From assembly GCA_033296885.1 (NCBI GenBank), contig MU863877.1, positions 248,001 to 312,000 of the forward strand: a DNA stretch of 64,000 bases, written 5' to 3'. How positions within the stretch are numbered: the stretch's first letter is position 1; each line of letters starts with the position of its first letter. The notes below the pieces were generated by a model, which saw nothing but the letters and a program-made list of their open reading frames with translations, ran no database searches and had not been told where the DNA came from. This stretch comes from Triangularia verruculosa. Lineage: Eukaryota; Ascomycota; Sordariomycetes; Sordariales; Podosporaceae. The position numbers were made by a program, and so were the translations under genes. Below are positions 19,944 to 31,234 of this stretch, one piece after another.

Positions 19944-22900
19944 CTATCCCCCCTCCCCATAATCCCCATCCACCAACCCCTCCCCCATCCTCACCCTCCC
20001 CCCACCCCCCTCTCTAACCCTCCTCAACGCCCTCCTCACCCCTTCCAGTCTCCCCCTCTCAACAACCAACATCCCCCTCGCCAAATCCCTCACCGCCCTC
20101 CTCCCCATCCGTTCATGCATCTCCCTCCACCCCGCCAGCTCCCCCGCCACCATCTGCTGCGTATACCTCAACTCCCTCCCCAACCTCCCCCCCTCCCCCT
20201 CCATCTCCCTAATCCTCCCCTCCCTATCCTCATTCATCCTCTGCCTCGTCTCATCCAGCAGCCCCAGCGGCCACCGGCTCGACCTGTTCAAATTCCCCCA
20301 ACTCCTCTCCACCTCCTTCCTAATCCCAATAATCTTCGCTATCGTCTGCGGCGGCCTCCCCAGCGCTTTCAGTATCGCTTCAATATTGCTGTACAGTGCC
20401 AAAAACGCCATAAAGAATTGGTTAATCGGTGACGACTGGGACGGCGCGAGCGAGCGAACGTAGGTTTCGAATCCCAAAATGTAATTCGGGGGAAGGAACG
20501 GGAGGGTAGAGAGTGCTTTGGCTAGGAGGGTTGATGATTCGTGGAGGTCTTTTACGGTCATGTTAGTGGGTGGGAGACAAAAAGGGAAGAGAAGAAAAAA
20601 CAAACCATTAATCACATTCCCAATATTACTCGCCCTCCTCGCCACGCTCCTCGTCGAAAAGTGCACCCCCCTCACAATATCCCTCGCGTGATCAACAAAC
20701 TGCTCCACCTCCCTCAGATCCTCCACCGGCTCCATCTCCTCGTGCACCTTCTCCAGCAGCGCATCCGCCTTCAACCGGCTCCTCTCCGCCATCTGATCCA
20801 GCTGCAGATCCGGCACGAGGAAAAACTCCCACAACATCTCGTGCGTAGCAAACGTTGGGTGGACCAGCAGCACCTTCAGGAACCAGTCCATTCTGATTTG
20901 CAGGTCTTTCAGCACAGCTCTGCTCGGTCGAGAGGGTATCTGCGTTGGAGATCTCAGATCTGCGAGGGAAGGAATCCACGAGGCTGGGTTCTCCATTTGG
21001 AGTAGTTTGGCGAGGTGCTCAAAGTCGGCTAGGGACCTCCGACAGGTCGTCACGGCGTAGCTATGCTCGTCGACTGGGGCACCTGACTTGAGGACGAACC
21101 GGATGGTGCCATCCTCGACAAAGAAAGATCTCACGACGCCGGTGGTCCGGGAGTCGGAGCTGCCTTGGGAGAGGGAGAATAGTACAAGATCATCAATCTT
21201 ATTGCGTAACTCGTCGTCCTTGGCTAGTTCGACTGCTGTTAATCCGCGTAGCTCTCTCGCGGCAATGTCGACCCTTGGGTCGCTGAATAGTGTCCTGACC
21301 ATGTCGAACCGGCCGTATTTGCTGGCCAGCATCAAGGCCGTAAATCTCTTTTCATTGGTGGCATTGACATCCAAATCACACCGCTGGAGAATCTTGAGTG
21401 CCAAGTTTGGCTCGTTGACGATATGAAGAAGGGTGTTCCCCTTCTGGTCAACATGGTCGTCGATGTGAAGTGGCTGGCCATCTCCCTGACACTTAGTCGC
21501 TATCTCCAGCCCTTCCTCGACCATAGTGTAGTAATTTGGGTTGTCGTACGATCGACATAGAGCAAATAATGGTGTCTGTCCGTTCTTGTCTTTCTGTCGC
21601 CATGGTAGTAACCGGCCAATTCGACCGATTAGAAAAGGCGCATGAAACAGGTAATGCCCCGCGCTCCGGCCCCAGGTATCCTGACGCGCGAGATACTCCT
21701 TGATCTTGTTGTCGTCTCCCGTAGAGTCGAGAATGTAGTCAAGAATCCCGTTAATAACCTCCACATTACCCAGCTGCACAGCCGCGCTGAACAGCGTCGT
21801 CTCTTCGTTGTTCTGGTCCTCTAGAATGATCGGTGCCGTGTAATACTGCCGAAACGACAATAAATACTTCAACACCTGCGGTTGCCCATGTTGAATAGCC
21901 ATCATGAGCACCGACTCTCCCTTCGCATCCTGTGTCTGAACCAGCCGCTCAATAGAAGTATCCCCTTCAATCCCACTGGTAAACGTCCCAATACTCATCG
22001 GCAACGACCGAAACGAAATCTCCGAGCCGCTGGACATACTCCTAGTGTCCATCGACACCTTCTTGATCCGTTTTGTCACCGGCTGCTCCAGCGTCTCAAC
22101 CGACCCGTTCTGAAACGGAAAAACATGACTTAACCCAGAGCCAACCGAGAACCTATCCTCACCCGCCAGCATCGACGCCGACGAAGCCCCATTCGTAAAG
22201 CTCCACCCCGTCGACGACCGTCTCCGCCAGCGTTCAGCCCCATACTCCTCCTCATCCTCAATCGCATCCTCCGTCGGCTCCAAAATCTTCCTCAGCTCCG
22301 TCATATCCCCCTTCGACACGGCATCCCACAGCGCCTTGTTCCTCCTACTCGCCCTCCTCAACCCCCCCGACTCCCGATCCAAATACGACAGCACAGCCTC
22401 AAACGTACTCAACGCATACCCCATCTCCCCACTCTCCACATCATCAATAAACACAAAATGCCTTATATACGCCAGCCTGGCCTGCAGGTGCTTGATCTGC
22501 GCCTTGATCACCACATACAGCAGCAAACTCACCAGCGTATCCGCATTGATCGTCATAGCCGGCTTCTCCCCAACCCCCCCATCCCCCTTTTCCCTCCCCC
22601 CAAACTGCGTCGTCGCCGCCTTGGTCGTAGCCAGCAAAATCTCCATCATCTCCTGCGGACAACTCGCATTCGGCATCTTCCTAAACTCCTCCACCGCCAC
22701 CCCCAACCTCCCCACCACCTCCCTCTTCGCCGCTCCCATCCCCCCCTCAATCGCGATCCCCAGCTGCGACACATCAATATTGTTCATCTGCCTGATCTTG
22801 GCCTCCAGCTCCAAATCATCCTGCCTCCTCAGCCCGGCAATCCTCGGAAACAGCAAATGGTGCACATTCTCGGCGATATACCTCTCAATCAACCTCTCCA

Positions 22901-23825
22901 CCACCGGCCCCGTCAAATCCGTCGTCGCCCCCAACAACGACAGCTGCTGCTTGTCCACATTCTGAAACAAATCAATCGCCGTCGTCACCGCCGTCTCCAA
23001 CGAAGTCCTCATCACCTCCTCATCATCCTCCGTCAGCACATTCCCATTCCCCATCTCCCCACCCTCTATTCTCCCCCCCAAATCCGGCTGCCCCACCACC
23101 ACCCCCTTATCCCTCCCCCCTTGCATCGCTGTCGTCGCCGTTGGCGGCGGGGGCGGTAATATCCTCTCAAAAACAATCGTAAACTCCCTAAAAAGCTTCT
23201 CCAACCCCCCCTGCATCTGCTTAGCTATACTCGGGAAGTTATTCAACAGCTCATGAAAAGTCCTGATATCCTTCTTCTTCCCCGCCCTCCCCTCCCCCGC
23301 TCCCTCCCCCAAAGCCCTCCTCAACCTCCCCTCCGCCTCCGTCATCACTGGCGGTAACACCGCCGGCACAATCCTAACCTCCTCCCAAGCTCCCACCAGC
23401 GGCCGATTAACAAAATAAATCAAAAACTGCCTCGGATCCAACGTATCCGGGTACCAAATCGTCTCATGCAATAAACTCGCCTGCGCAAGCGCCTTGAACC
23501 CCTTGTTGGTGTACACACCCCCATCCTTGACCACCAAACCCCGTCCATTCACCGTCCCGTACATCCTCGGCTTCCCCCTCATTTCTCTTAAATTCTCTTT
23601 ATTGTTTCCATCTTTACCGGGGCCGCTCTTGATGATTGGGATGCGGATTACATGGCTTGCTAGGAACTCTTCCGAGTTGATCGGGATCGGGGAGGAGTCC
23701 GTGTCCTTCCAGTTGAGCAGGACGTCGGATAGGGGGACCAGCAGGATGTGCTGCTGCGGGGGCAGGCACTGGGCCAGGACTGGGCTTTTGACCAGGGCGG
23801 CTAGGAAGGGGTTTAGGGGTTGCAT
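19944..23825 (-). CDS. VRL1: VPS9-ankyrin-PX domain protein (Vrl1/VARP-type endosomal GEF)
   Basis: VPS9 domains activate Rab5-type GTPases on endosomes; in yeast Vrl1 joins a sorting nexin in the VINE complex. The frame is open for 1293 codons, but a 57-bp intron (20605-20549; GTTTGT, branch CACTAAC, AAAAG) splits it in frame, giving exons 23825-20606 and 20548-19944 and 1274 aa. Order: conserved N-terminal domain (1-220), VPS9 (about 305-485; ADTLVSLLLYVVIKAQIKH and the downstream IDDVESGEMGY), ankyrin repeats (about 635-885; KGNTLLHIVNE, FTALMLASKYGRFDMVRTL), a PX-like domain (about 895-1010), and a helical, BAR-like tail rich in Arg/Glu. The start at 23825 is the first ATG of the conserved frame. 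Orthology to Vrl1 is inferred from domain order. Confidence 0.88.
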   Translation of the reverse strand: MQPLNPFLAALVKSPVLAQCLPPQQHILLVPLSDVLLNWKDTDSSPIPINSEEFLASHVIRIPIIKSGPGKDGNNKENLREMRGKPRMYGTVNGRGLVVKDGGVYTNKGFKALAQASLLHETIWYPDTLDPRQFLIYFVNRPLVGAWEEVRIVPAVLPPVMTEAEGRLRRALGEGAGEGRAGKKKDIRTFHELLNNFPSIAKQMQGGLEKLFREFTIVFERILPPPPPTATTAMQGGRDKGVVVGQPDLGGRIEGGEMGNGNVLTEDDEEVMRTSLETAVTTAIDLFQNVDKQQLSLLGATTDLTGPVVERLIERYIAENVHHLLFPRIAGLRRQDDLELEAKIRQMNNIDVSQLGIAIEGGMGAAKREVVGRLGVAVEEFRKMPNASCPQEMMEILLATTKAATTQFGGREKGDGGVGEKPAMTINADTLVSLLLYVVIKAQIKHLQARLAYIRHFVFIDDVESGEMGYALSTFEAVLSYLDRESGGLRRASRRNKALWDAVSKGDMTELRKILEPTEDAIEDEEEYGAERWRRRSSTGWSFTNGASSASMLAGEDRFSVGSGLSHVFPFQNGSVETLEQPVTKRIKKVSMDTRSMSSGSEISFRSLPMSIGTFTSGIEGDTSIERLVQTQDAKGESVLMMAIQHGQPQVLKYLLSFRQYYTAPIILEDQNNEETTLFSAAVQLGNVEVINGILDYILDSTGDDNKIKEYLARQDTWGRSAGHYLFHAPFLIGRIGRLLPWRQKDKNGQTPLFALCRSYDNPNYYTMVEEGLEIATKCQGDGQPLHIDDHVDQKGNTLLHIVNEPNLALKILQRCDLDVNATNEKRFTALMLASKYGRFDMVRTLFSDPRVDIAARELRGLTAVELAKDDELRNKIDDLVLFSLSQGSSDSRTTGVVRSFFVEDGTIRFVLKSGAPVDEHSYAVTTCRRSLADFEHLAKLLQMENPASWIPSLADLRSPTQIPSRPSRAVLKDLQIRMDWFLKVLLVHPTFATHEMLWEFFLVPDLQLDQMAERSRLKADALLEKVHEEMEPVEDLREVEQFVDHARDIVRGVHFSTRSVARRASNIGNVINGLFFLLFPFCLPPTNMTVKDLHESSTLLAKALSTLPFLPPNYILGFETYVRSLAPSQSSPINQFFMAFLALYSNIEAILKALGRPPQTIAKIIGIRKEVERSWGNLNRSSRWPLGLLDETRQRMNEDREGRIREMEGEGGRLGRELRYTQQMVAGELAGWREMHERMGRRAVRDLARGMLVVERGRLEGVRRALRRVREGGGGRVRMGEGLVDGDYGEGG

Positions 23826-24621
23826 TCATTCGGCTTCTTTGCGGCGAGGAGAAGTGAGGTTGTTGTTGGCAGTGTGGAAGGGAAGGGTGGAGGTGATGGG
23901 CCACCATTGGGCGAAGGGGGTGGGAGGTAGTATGGTCATGCAATGACTGACTGACTGACGGCTTCGGGATATGTTGTCGAGCTGGGCGCGGTAGGTAGAT
24001 AGGTAGGTAGGTAGGTAGGTAGGTAGCTGTAAGATAGACGTGACGCAATAAGCTCGCTCGGGATGTCGGTTACGGTTCGTTGTCTATCTGTCGTGGTACG
24101 GCGCTGGTGTTTGTCAGTTCGGCAGAATACTTCGCATTGTCGGGTTCGGCGTCGTCAGCTTGGGGCGCATTTGATATTGGGATTGGAGAGAACCAGTGAT
24201 GGGATAACAGCATGCGAATGAATGCTGCGGGCGGTGGAACAGTGGGAATCCCTGACGGCTTGGCGCTACGTACAGCAACCTAGCAGGTGGCACCAACCGC
24301 AACTGGAGCTCACCCCCCCGGCGATCTCCCGGCAGCAAACACTCAAGTGGGGGTCACAAACACAAGGAAACAATCTCGTAAATATTATTGATCATTTTTC
24401 ACTTTTTTTGACTTGTATTTGCTCGCTGCTCGCTGCTCTATAGTTGTTTTGATTGATCGCCACATGGCCATCAGTTCTTACCAGACCACATAATAGAATA
24501 CATCGAGATAGTGCCGGGCCAGCTCGGCTCCGTCTACCCTTCCACACGACACGCTGCTTACTCATTTCCTCATAAACTTCATATCATTAATGTTTTACTG
24601 TTTGAGTTTTGGAGCTTAAGC
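23826..24621. other. Intergenic, VRL1-like 5' side / OLA1 3' side
   Basis: Promoter of the VRL1-like gene and 3' flank of OLA1, both on the minus strand. It contains the GTAG microsatellite and a short CTGA run (23946-23959). No gene is seen. Confidence 0.55.
23991..24026. repeat. (GTAG)9 microsatellite, one interruption
   Basis: Tetranucleotide GTAG run of 36 bp with one altered unit (GTAGAT), about 170 bp upstream of the VRL1-like ATG. Confidence 0.92.
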
Positions 24622-26124
24622 TTAGCTCTTGGCCGCACCCGCCTTGAAGTGCAAGATATCGCCGTCCTCAACGACGTAGTCCTTGCCCTTGGTCATGACC
24701 TTGCCCTTGGCCTTGATCTCGGATTCATCACCAAACTCCTTGAGGTCGGCGTACTTCATAACAATGGCCTGGATAAACGTCTTCTCAAAGTCAGTGTGGA
24801 TGACACCGGCCGCCTGGGGCGCCTTGGTGCCGTTGCGGAGCGTCCACTGCCGAACCTCATCAGCCCCAACAGTGAAGAAACTGCCGAGATCGAGGGCCTT
24901 GCGCATGGTAACGATGAGCTTGGGAAGAGCAGACTGGGCGCCAACATTCTTCTCCTCCTCCGCAACCTCGGCATCAGTCTCGAAACGCGTCAAGCGCTCC
25001 TCGAAAGAGACCGAGATGGGAATAATCGGGTCGCCAGGAGCGTTGTCCTGGATCCACTTGGCAACACCGGGAAGATACTTGTTCTTCTTGCGGATGTAGT
25101 CCTTCTCGGAAAGGTTGACAAGGTACACGACGGGCTTGGCCGTCAGGAGGAACAGAGGATTGATGACCTCGATCTGTTTTGACAGGTTAGCATCTGCGTC
25201 ATCAAAGACGATAAATATGCTAAACAAGGAAATGTGGTTTTGTTCAGATTTAAATCTAATCTCAGTATGCCAAAAGACATTCGACGAGCTGGGTTTAAAG
25301 TTTCGGGTCACGGACCCTTTATCATCATGGAACCACGGGAGGAAGAAAAAAAAAAGACAAGACACATACCTCCTTGGGACCCCACGTGCCCTTGCGGACC
25401 TCTTTGCCGTCCTTGAGGAAGTCCAAGATTTTCTGAATCGTGACCTCCTCCTCCTTCCACTGCTTCATCTGAAGACTTTGACCGCCCTGGCGCGTCTTCT
25501 TCTTCTGGTTCTCCAGCGCCTTCTCGACAAACTCAATATCCTTGAGTCTCAGCTCCTCGCTGATGATGTCGAGATCACGTGTTGGGTTGACATCACCCTC
25601 GACGTGGATAATCTCGGCATCATCGAAGCAGCGGACGACCTGGAAGATGGCATCGACGGCGCGAATGTGCGACAAGAAGGCGTTGCCGAGACCAGCTCCT
25701 GTTGAGGCACCGCGGGTCAAGCCAGCAATGTCGTAGACTGTGAGGTTGGCAGGGACGCGCGACTTGGGCTTGTACTTCTCGCACAGCCAGTCGTACCGCT
25801 CATCGGGGACGATGACGCGGGCCTCCTCCGGGTCAATGGTGGCATAGGGGAAGTTCTGCGGCTTTGTATCAGCATCGCCAGTCCCTTCTCTTCAGGATCG
25901 AATCGGTTCGATGCGTACTGCGGGGTTACCCAGGTTGCACTTGGTGATGGCCTGGAAGAGCGTGGACTTGCCGACGTTGGCCAAGCCGACCTGGAGGAAG
26001 GACAGTTAGTATATACGAAATAAAAAAGGAAAAAGGAAAAGAAACCCACAATACCGCTCTTCAGGTTGTTGCCCGGACGGCCCAGGAGGACCTTCTTCTC
26101 CTCGACGGCCTTTTTGGGAGGCAT
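24622..26124 (-). CDS. OLA1: Obg-like ATPase 1 (YchF/Ola1 family)
   Basis: Cytosolic P-loop ATPase of the TRAFAC Obg family that binds ribosomes and modulates stress responses. Four exons, 26124-26050, 25990-25919, 25855-25370 and 25173-24622, with introns of 59, 63, 196 and matching phase 0, give 394 aa, the family length. Intron 1 has the unusual donor GTGGGT. Motifs: G1 in GLANVGKST (about 27-35), the G4 variant NLSEKD in place of NKxD, which gives ATP preference, and the C-terminal TGS domain (TVGADEVRQWTLRNGTKAPQAAGVIHTDFEK split by conserved Gly). A coiled-coil insert (EKALENQKKKTR) is present. Divergent from the PPPDE gene. Confidence 0.97.
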
Positions 26125-26951
26125 TCTGGCTTGACCTCGCTTTTTGCTGTAGTGACGGACAGGGAGACAGATGAAGGTGCAGTCAAGCACTGGCTTTGTG
26201 AAAAATGCAGAGCTAGCTGCGAGGGGTCGAAGGAGGGGTAATGGAGAAGAGAAGAAGAATGGACTGCCAATAAGGGACGCCGTTGTGACCAAGCTCATGG
26301 GCCAGGAGTGCCACGAGCCGCCTGGTCCAATGGGTATCTCAGCCCTGGTGATATTTAGAAGAAAAACAAACGGGGCTTCCCAGCGGATCGCTTGATATTC
26401 TGGTCGCCGGTTTTCTTCTTCTTTTTCTTTTTTTCTTCAAGTTTTTGGAGTTTTTGATCAGAAATTTCAAGGCCAGTGATCCATCTCCCAGTGGGGTTAG
26501 CCTGGCGCTGGAGAATCGATTGGCCGAATGTCCTTCAACGCTCGGGCCACTGGGGACCTGACTGAGCGCTGGATATGACGGAGTGGGCCTTTTATCGCTC
26601 TCCACCTTATCTGCCGGATGCGAAAGACATCATCTGCAGCGGCCACCCGGAAAGTGTTTCTGATAGTACATACATCATTTCTCAACCTACAATTGCTTTG
26701 TATTTGTATTCGGAATGCGCTCCTCACAACCCCGATCCTAGTCGCGGCACCCTTGCTCCTTATCAGAAATCAGTTTGCGCACCTACCCAGCAGCTCTTTG
26801 TTCCTCGTCTGCTGCCTACCGCAGCTATCAGTAATAAGCCTGCGCAGCCACCTTAACGACCTGACATCGCCGATCTACACCACACCCGCCCATCAACCTA
26901 CCCATCTCTACCCTTCAATATCATCAACCATATCCTCACCACGTGCATAAA
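26125..26951. other. Divergent promoter region OLA1 / PPPDE peptidase
   Basis: Shared upstream DNA. A T/C-rich run (26405-26445) lies on the OLA1 side and C-rich leader sequence on the PPPDE side. No gene is supported. Confidence 0.5.
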
Positions 26952-27738
26952 ATGCCTCCCACCCCAGGCAGCTCCCGACCCCCCATCAGACCCTCCCGCT
27001 CCTCCCACCGCTCCACCCTCTCCCTCCAAAAAACCGAAATCACCATCCACGTCTACGACCTGCTGCCCCCCGGAAAACTCTCCAACACCCTCTGGTACCT
27101 CGGCACATCCCTCCTCCATTCCGGGGTTGTCCTCAACGATAAAGAATACGCCTACGGTGGCCATGATCGAGCAGGTCTAACCGGTGTTTACTGTACCTCT
27201 CCCCCTCCCTCTGTCCCTCCATACTTCATGTCTAACAGTAGTATCAGGGACGAAACCCCAAACCCCCCCACCAGGCGGGACCTTTCGCCTCTCCATCCTC
27301 CACGGCTTCACCCTCTGCTCCCAAGCCGAAATCGACTCCATCATCCGCACCGCGTCAGAGGAATTTCTCGGGAAGTCATATAACCTGCTCACAAAGAACT
27401 GCAACCATTTCACGAGTTATTTATGCGAGAAGTTGACGGGTAGGCCAGGGCCGGGGTGGTTGAATAGGGCGGCGAGTATCGGGGTTGCGCTGCCTTGTGT
27501 TGTGCCGCGGGAGTGGATTGAGGCGCCGGATTTTGACTCGCATGTTAATGCGGATGTGAGTGATGGGGAGGATGGGGAGGGGGATAGGATGCTGAGGGGG
27601 AGTGATGAGGTGCCTAGGTTGGTGGGACAGGAGGGGAGGGGGGAGGGGGAGTGGGATGGGAGGAGTAAGGGGAAGGGGAAGGCGAGGGATGAGGAGGGGC
27701 GGGTGCTGCCGAGGGCAGAGAGGGCTCCTGTTTCTTGA
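26952..27738 (+). CDS. PPPDE (DeSI-type) thiol peptidase
   Basis: Permuted papain-fold peptidase of the desumoylating/deubiquitinating PPPDE family. Exons 26952-27192 and 27248-27738 with a 55-bp intron; acceptor TATCAG at 27247 restores the conserved GVYWTKPQTPPPGGTFR. 243 aa. The domain spans about 30-175: HVYDLLPPGKLSNTLWYLGTSLLHSGVV with catalytic His56, EYAYGGHD, LGKSYNLLTKNCNHFTSYLC with catalytic Cys132, and PSWVNR-like PGWLNRAAS. The tail beyond 185 is acidic and disordered. The start chosen is the first ATG; the preceding GTG frame is leader. A C-rich first half and G-rich second half are very clear here. Confidence 0.92.
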
Positions 27739-28099
27739 GTGTTTTTGGGGCGGTGACGGCTTGGTGGGTTGAATGATCTAGAAACTTTTGCGTTGCGGTG
27801 ATTTAGCATTTTTTGGCGTTACCTGGATTGGGAGGGGAAGGAGTTTACGGGGGTTATTTTTATCTTGATACCACGGGGCATTAACATAACATTACCCAGG
27901 CACCAAAGTTGGATGGGAACAGGCGGGTTTTAGTTGGATTGAATTTATTTTGTGTTTGTATTCATTCAGTACTTCAAGCCAAGCACTGCATTAAGCATAA
28001 CCGTGCCACCTTCTCCACGCGAGAAACCATGGCACAATCGATATCTACATCGTGTAACCACGGCGGCACAATCCTGTCCCACCCACCCATCAACCCTCC
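27739..28099. other. Intergenic, convergent 3' ends
   Basis: 360 bp between the PPPDE gene (+) and the dehydrogenase (-). Nothing beyond 3' flanks is seen. Confidence 0.5.
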
Positions 28100-29613
28100 C
28101 TACGCCACAACTCTAACCTCCTCCCCAACCATCCCCACCTTCTCCTTGATCCCCTCCCTCAACTTCACCCCCTCCACCCGTCCCGCTCTAACATCCCTAT
28201 TAAACTCGGCAATCTGCCTCACGATCCCCTCCAACGTGCTCACCACAGGTGTATACCCAATCCCCCCCTCCCCCACCCCTTTTTTTGCGTTAGAGTCGTC
28301 AACAACAGAGTGAATCCCCACATTCAGCACCGCAGGCTGGAGCATCCCTATCGGCCCGGAGGGTTCTTTCAGTCCCAACTTTGTTAAGGTCGGGAATCGC
28401 GCGAGGAGGAGCGACCAGAATTCCATGACGTGCGCGATCGCGTGGATGACGATGGGCGGGAGCTCGGAGTACGTGAACGGAGCGTCGGAGAGGGTTTCGC
28501 AGGCGAGCGCCATGTCGCGGAATGTGATTGGGGGGCCGGAGTCGGTTATTACAAACGGTCTGCCCGCACATGGAGGGGGGGTTGGAGAGGAGGGGAGGAG
28601 GGCGGCTTCGAATTGGAGGTGGGCTAGGGAGACGTTTTGGGAGGAGATGAATGATTGGATTACCTGGGGGACGTAGGCTACGTAGGAGCCTTGTCTCAAA
28701 ATGTTGCCGACCAAGGGGTCGGTTTTTTGGCCGTAGATTGCGTTGCCTGGGCGGAGACAGCCGGTGCGGAAGGAAGGGGTGTTGGCTGCGCAGATTGCGC
28801 GCTCGGCGGCGGCTTTGGAGACGGCGTAGTTGGCGAAGAATTTGTTGTGGGGACGGAGGGGGAGGGAGAAGTCGGATTCGTTGCAGAGTTGGAAGTAGGA
28901 TTGCGGATGGGATTGCCAGGGGTAGTAAGGGAAGAATTTGGGGGGGAGGATGCTGACGGAGGCGGAGGAGGTGGCGATGAAGATGTCGCAGTTGTGGTGG
29001 GGTTGGGAGGCGGTGGTGAGGATGTTGAGGGTGCCGGTTAGGTTGACGTTGCTGACGAGGGGGTAGAGGAGGGGGTGGCGGTCTTGGGGGCGGATGAGGG
29101 CTGCGGTGTGGAAGACGGTTAGGGGGAGGTGGGAGACTGATGGGGGCCAGGGTTTGGAGAAGGCGGAGGTGACGGAGGGGGCGGAGGTGATGTCGGTTTT
29201 GACAAAGTCGCAGGTGACGGCGGGGGAGGAGAGCATGTCGTCGCGGGAGAGGGGGGCAAAGTCGAGGATGCGGATGCTGGAGGGGGGTTGGCCTCGGGAG
29301 AGGAGGTGGAGGACGATGTCGCCTCCTACTAGGCCTGGGGGTTGTGGTGTTAGGATATCTGGATGGTGGTTAGGGGGTGGGTGAGGAACTTACCTGATCC
29401 GCCGACGATGATGTATCGTCTCTTCTGAGCGGGGGGCACATGTTTGGAGAAGTCAATGGGGTGTTTTTGGGCATGTTCGTATGCCTCCTTCAACTGCTCT
29501 TGGGTCCATCGTTTGGGGGAGAATTTGCGGGCTTCTTCAGGGGTGGCTTTCAGGGCGGTGTTGAAGCGGTAGAGCCAGAAGATGCCAACGGCGAGCAACA
29601 CCAGCATCAACAT
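28100..29613 (-). CDS. 3beta-hydroxysteroid dehydrogenase/isomerase-family NAD(P)-dependent oxidoreductase, membrane-anchored
   Basis: Extended short-chain dehydrogenase of the 3beta-HSD/NSDHL (Erg26-like) type. Exons 29613-29394 and 29334-28100 with a 59-bp intron (GTAAGT...CCCCAG) give 484 aa. An N-terminal anchor (MLMLVLLAVGIFWLYRF) is followed by a basic/acidic linker, the Rossmann glycine motif YIIVGGSGLVGGDIV split by the intron, VFHTAALIRPQ, and the catalytic YAVSKAAAER (YxxxK). A hydrophobic segment near the C-terminal third (IVIHAIAHVMEFWSLLLARF) fits membrane association. Substrate unknown; a sterol-type ketone or alcohol is the family expectation. Erg26 proper usually lacks such an N-terminal anchor, so this may be a paralogue. 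Confidence 0.85.
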
Positions 29614-31234
29614 CGTGAGTGAGGTGCTTGTCGTGTGTTGGAGGAGAAAAAACAGCAGGATTTTTCAGCAGCGTATCAGGATCAGAGGGGCGGCAGGGCG
29701 GGAATGCCTGCACGTTGAATGTCACTCTAGGAGGATCGGCTGTTCTCTACCGAGGACGTGTAGATCTGTTTGGGAAGGCGACAGCGTCATGCTGTGATCT
29801 CTATTTGACGATTAATAAGGCTATATTATTCTTGACTATACAATCTCAAACTACCAGAAACCAACGTTACGCTCTTCCAGGTTCTCAAGGAACTTTGAGA
29901 AGCGAATCACTGGTAGCATCTCCAGTCTCGTCGCTGGCATGTTGCGTCCGAAGGCCAAGAAGGCCAAGAGTGGTTAGGATGGATTCCATCACATTATGTA
30001 AGCCGCCTAGAGGGAGCTCGGGGAGTAGCGGATTGTCCGAGGATCAGCGATGGGGAAGGGAGGATTGGGGAAGGGTTACAGCGTACCGTAGTAACGATAA
30101 ATCCCCCCAGTTACAGGTAAACTCTGTATCTGATCTCTCACCGTCTTTGTGTTGAAGAGTCAAGTAGAAGAATCGGAAGGCGGCTGCCCCACCACTGCAG
30201 AGGTGTGACGTGGAGAGACAGCAGGAGCAACCATTGTCCAATTCGGCGCTGTGATTGGAGGAGGGGGTCCATGTGTTCCTGAGCAGGAAAGTGGAGGGCG
30301 GGGCCTTCTTTAGCGTCTCCCATGCTTATCGCGCGTGATCGCTTCTCCAGCACAGCGGAGCAGCCATGGAGCAGAATTTGATGCTTCAATCCCATCTTCA
30401 TCTCATGTTGCTCCAGAGATGCATTGACGGCTGTCATGGTTCATGTCCAAGGTCAAGTCAAGCGAGGGGAAAACAAACAAAAAGAACAGACGACAGAAAC
30501 AGGGAATCGATTTTGTTGATGGATACCTTATCCACGCCGGCGGGAGAGCCCGCGAGTTGCCAGGTTCCTGCGTCATTCGGCATTGAGAGCTGAGCGTAAT
30601 TTGCTCCGGGCCCGCTGATGGTTTTTTCTCTCATACCTTGTACAAGGATACAGCATGTCATGTCGTGGATAGTCGCTGCAATGCGGCGATAAACACCGGG
30701 TGGCACATGCACAACAACAAGACTCTACATAGTAGGTACAGACAGGACATGTCAAGGTGTCAGGCCAAAGACCTGTTGAAGAAGTGAGTGATGACGGGAA
30801 CGGTCAGTCTTCCTAGTGAGGTGTCTGCAGTAGCGCCAAGAGTCAAATCGGCTTTTCGCTGCCGCTTCTCCCACTGATGGACCAATCAGACCGAGTGCAG
30901 CCAAGGCCATCGTGAAGCTCTGGTACCTTCCCGCCTCTGATTTTCCATGACCCCAGGCAATCAAACACCATGTTTCGCCCTTTGCTCAAAACGCCGGAGC
31001 TTCCCTCTTCTCCTCTCCTTCTTCTTCAGTCTTGACACTCCCAAAACATTGTAGCTACTGTACCTAGGCATCCACCCATTCCACTCCCACGGTACCCCTG
31101 CCACCTCCGGATCCATCAGCTGCCATCCCAGGAGATCGTGCCCGGGCCTTATCTTTGCGACACCCGCCGCACCGCTTGATTTTTCCTCTCTCTCCGAAAC
31201 AGCACCAACCAAACCAGTCAGTCAGTCCTCCATC
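29614..31234. other. Divergent intergenic region, dehydrogenase / secreted protein
   Basis: 1.6 kb without a supportable gene. It has one ACCTAGG near 31062. Open frames on both strands (up to 178 codons, 29619-30155) show no conserved content. Confidence 0.5.

Noticed and set aside
22458..23159. 233-codon plus-strand ORF rich in Leu/Arg/His/Pro
   Set aside because: Shadow of the VPS9 region of the VRL1-like gene.
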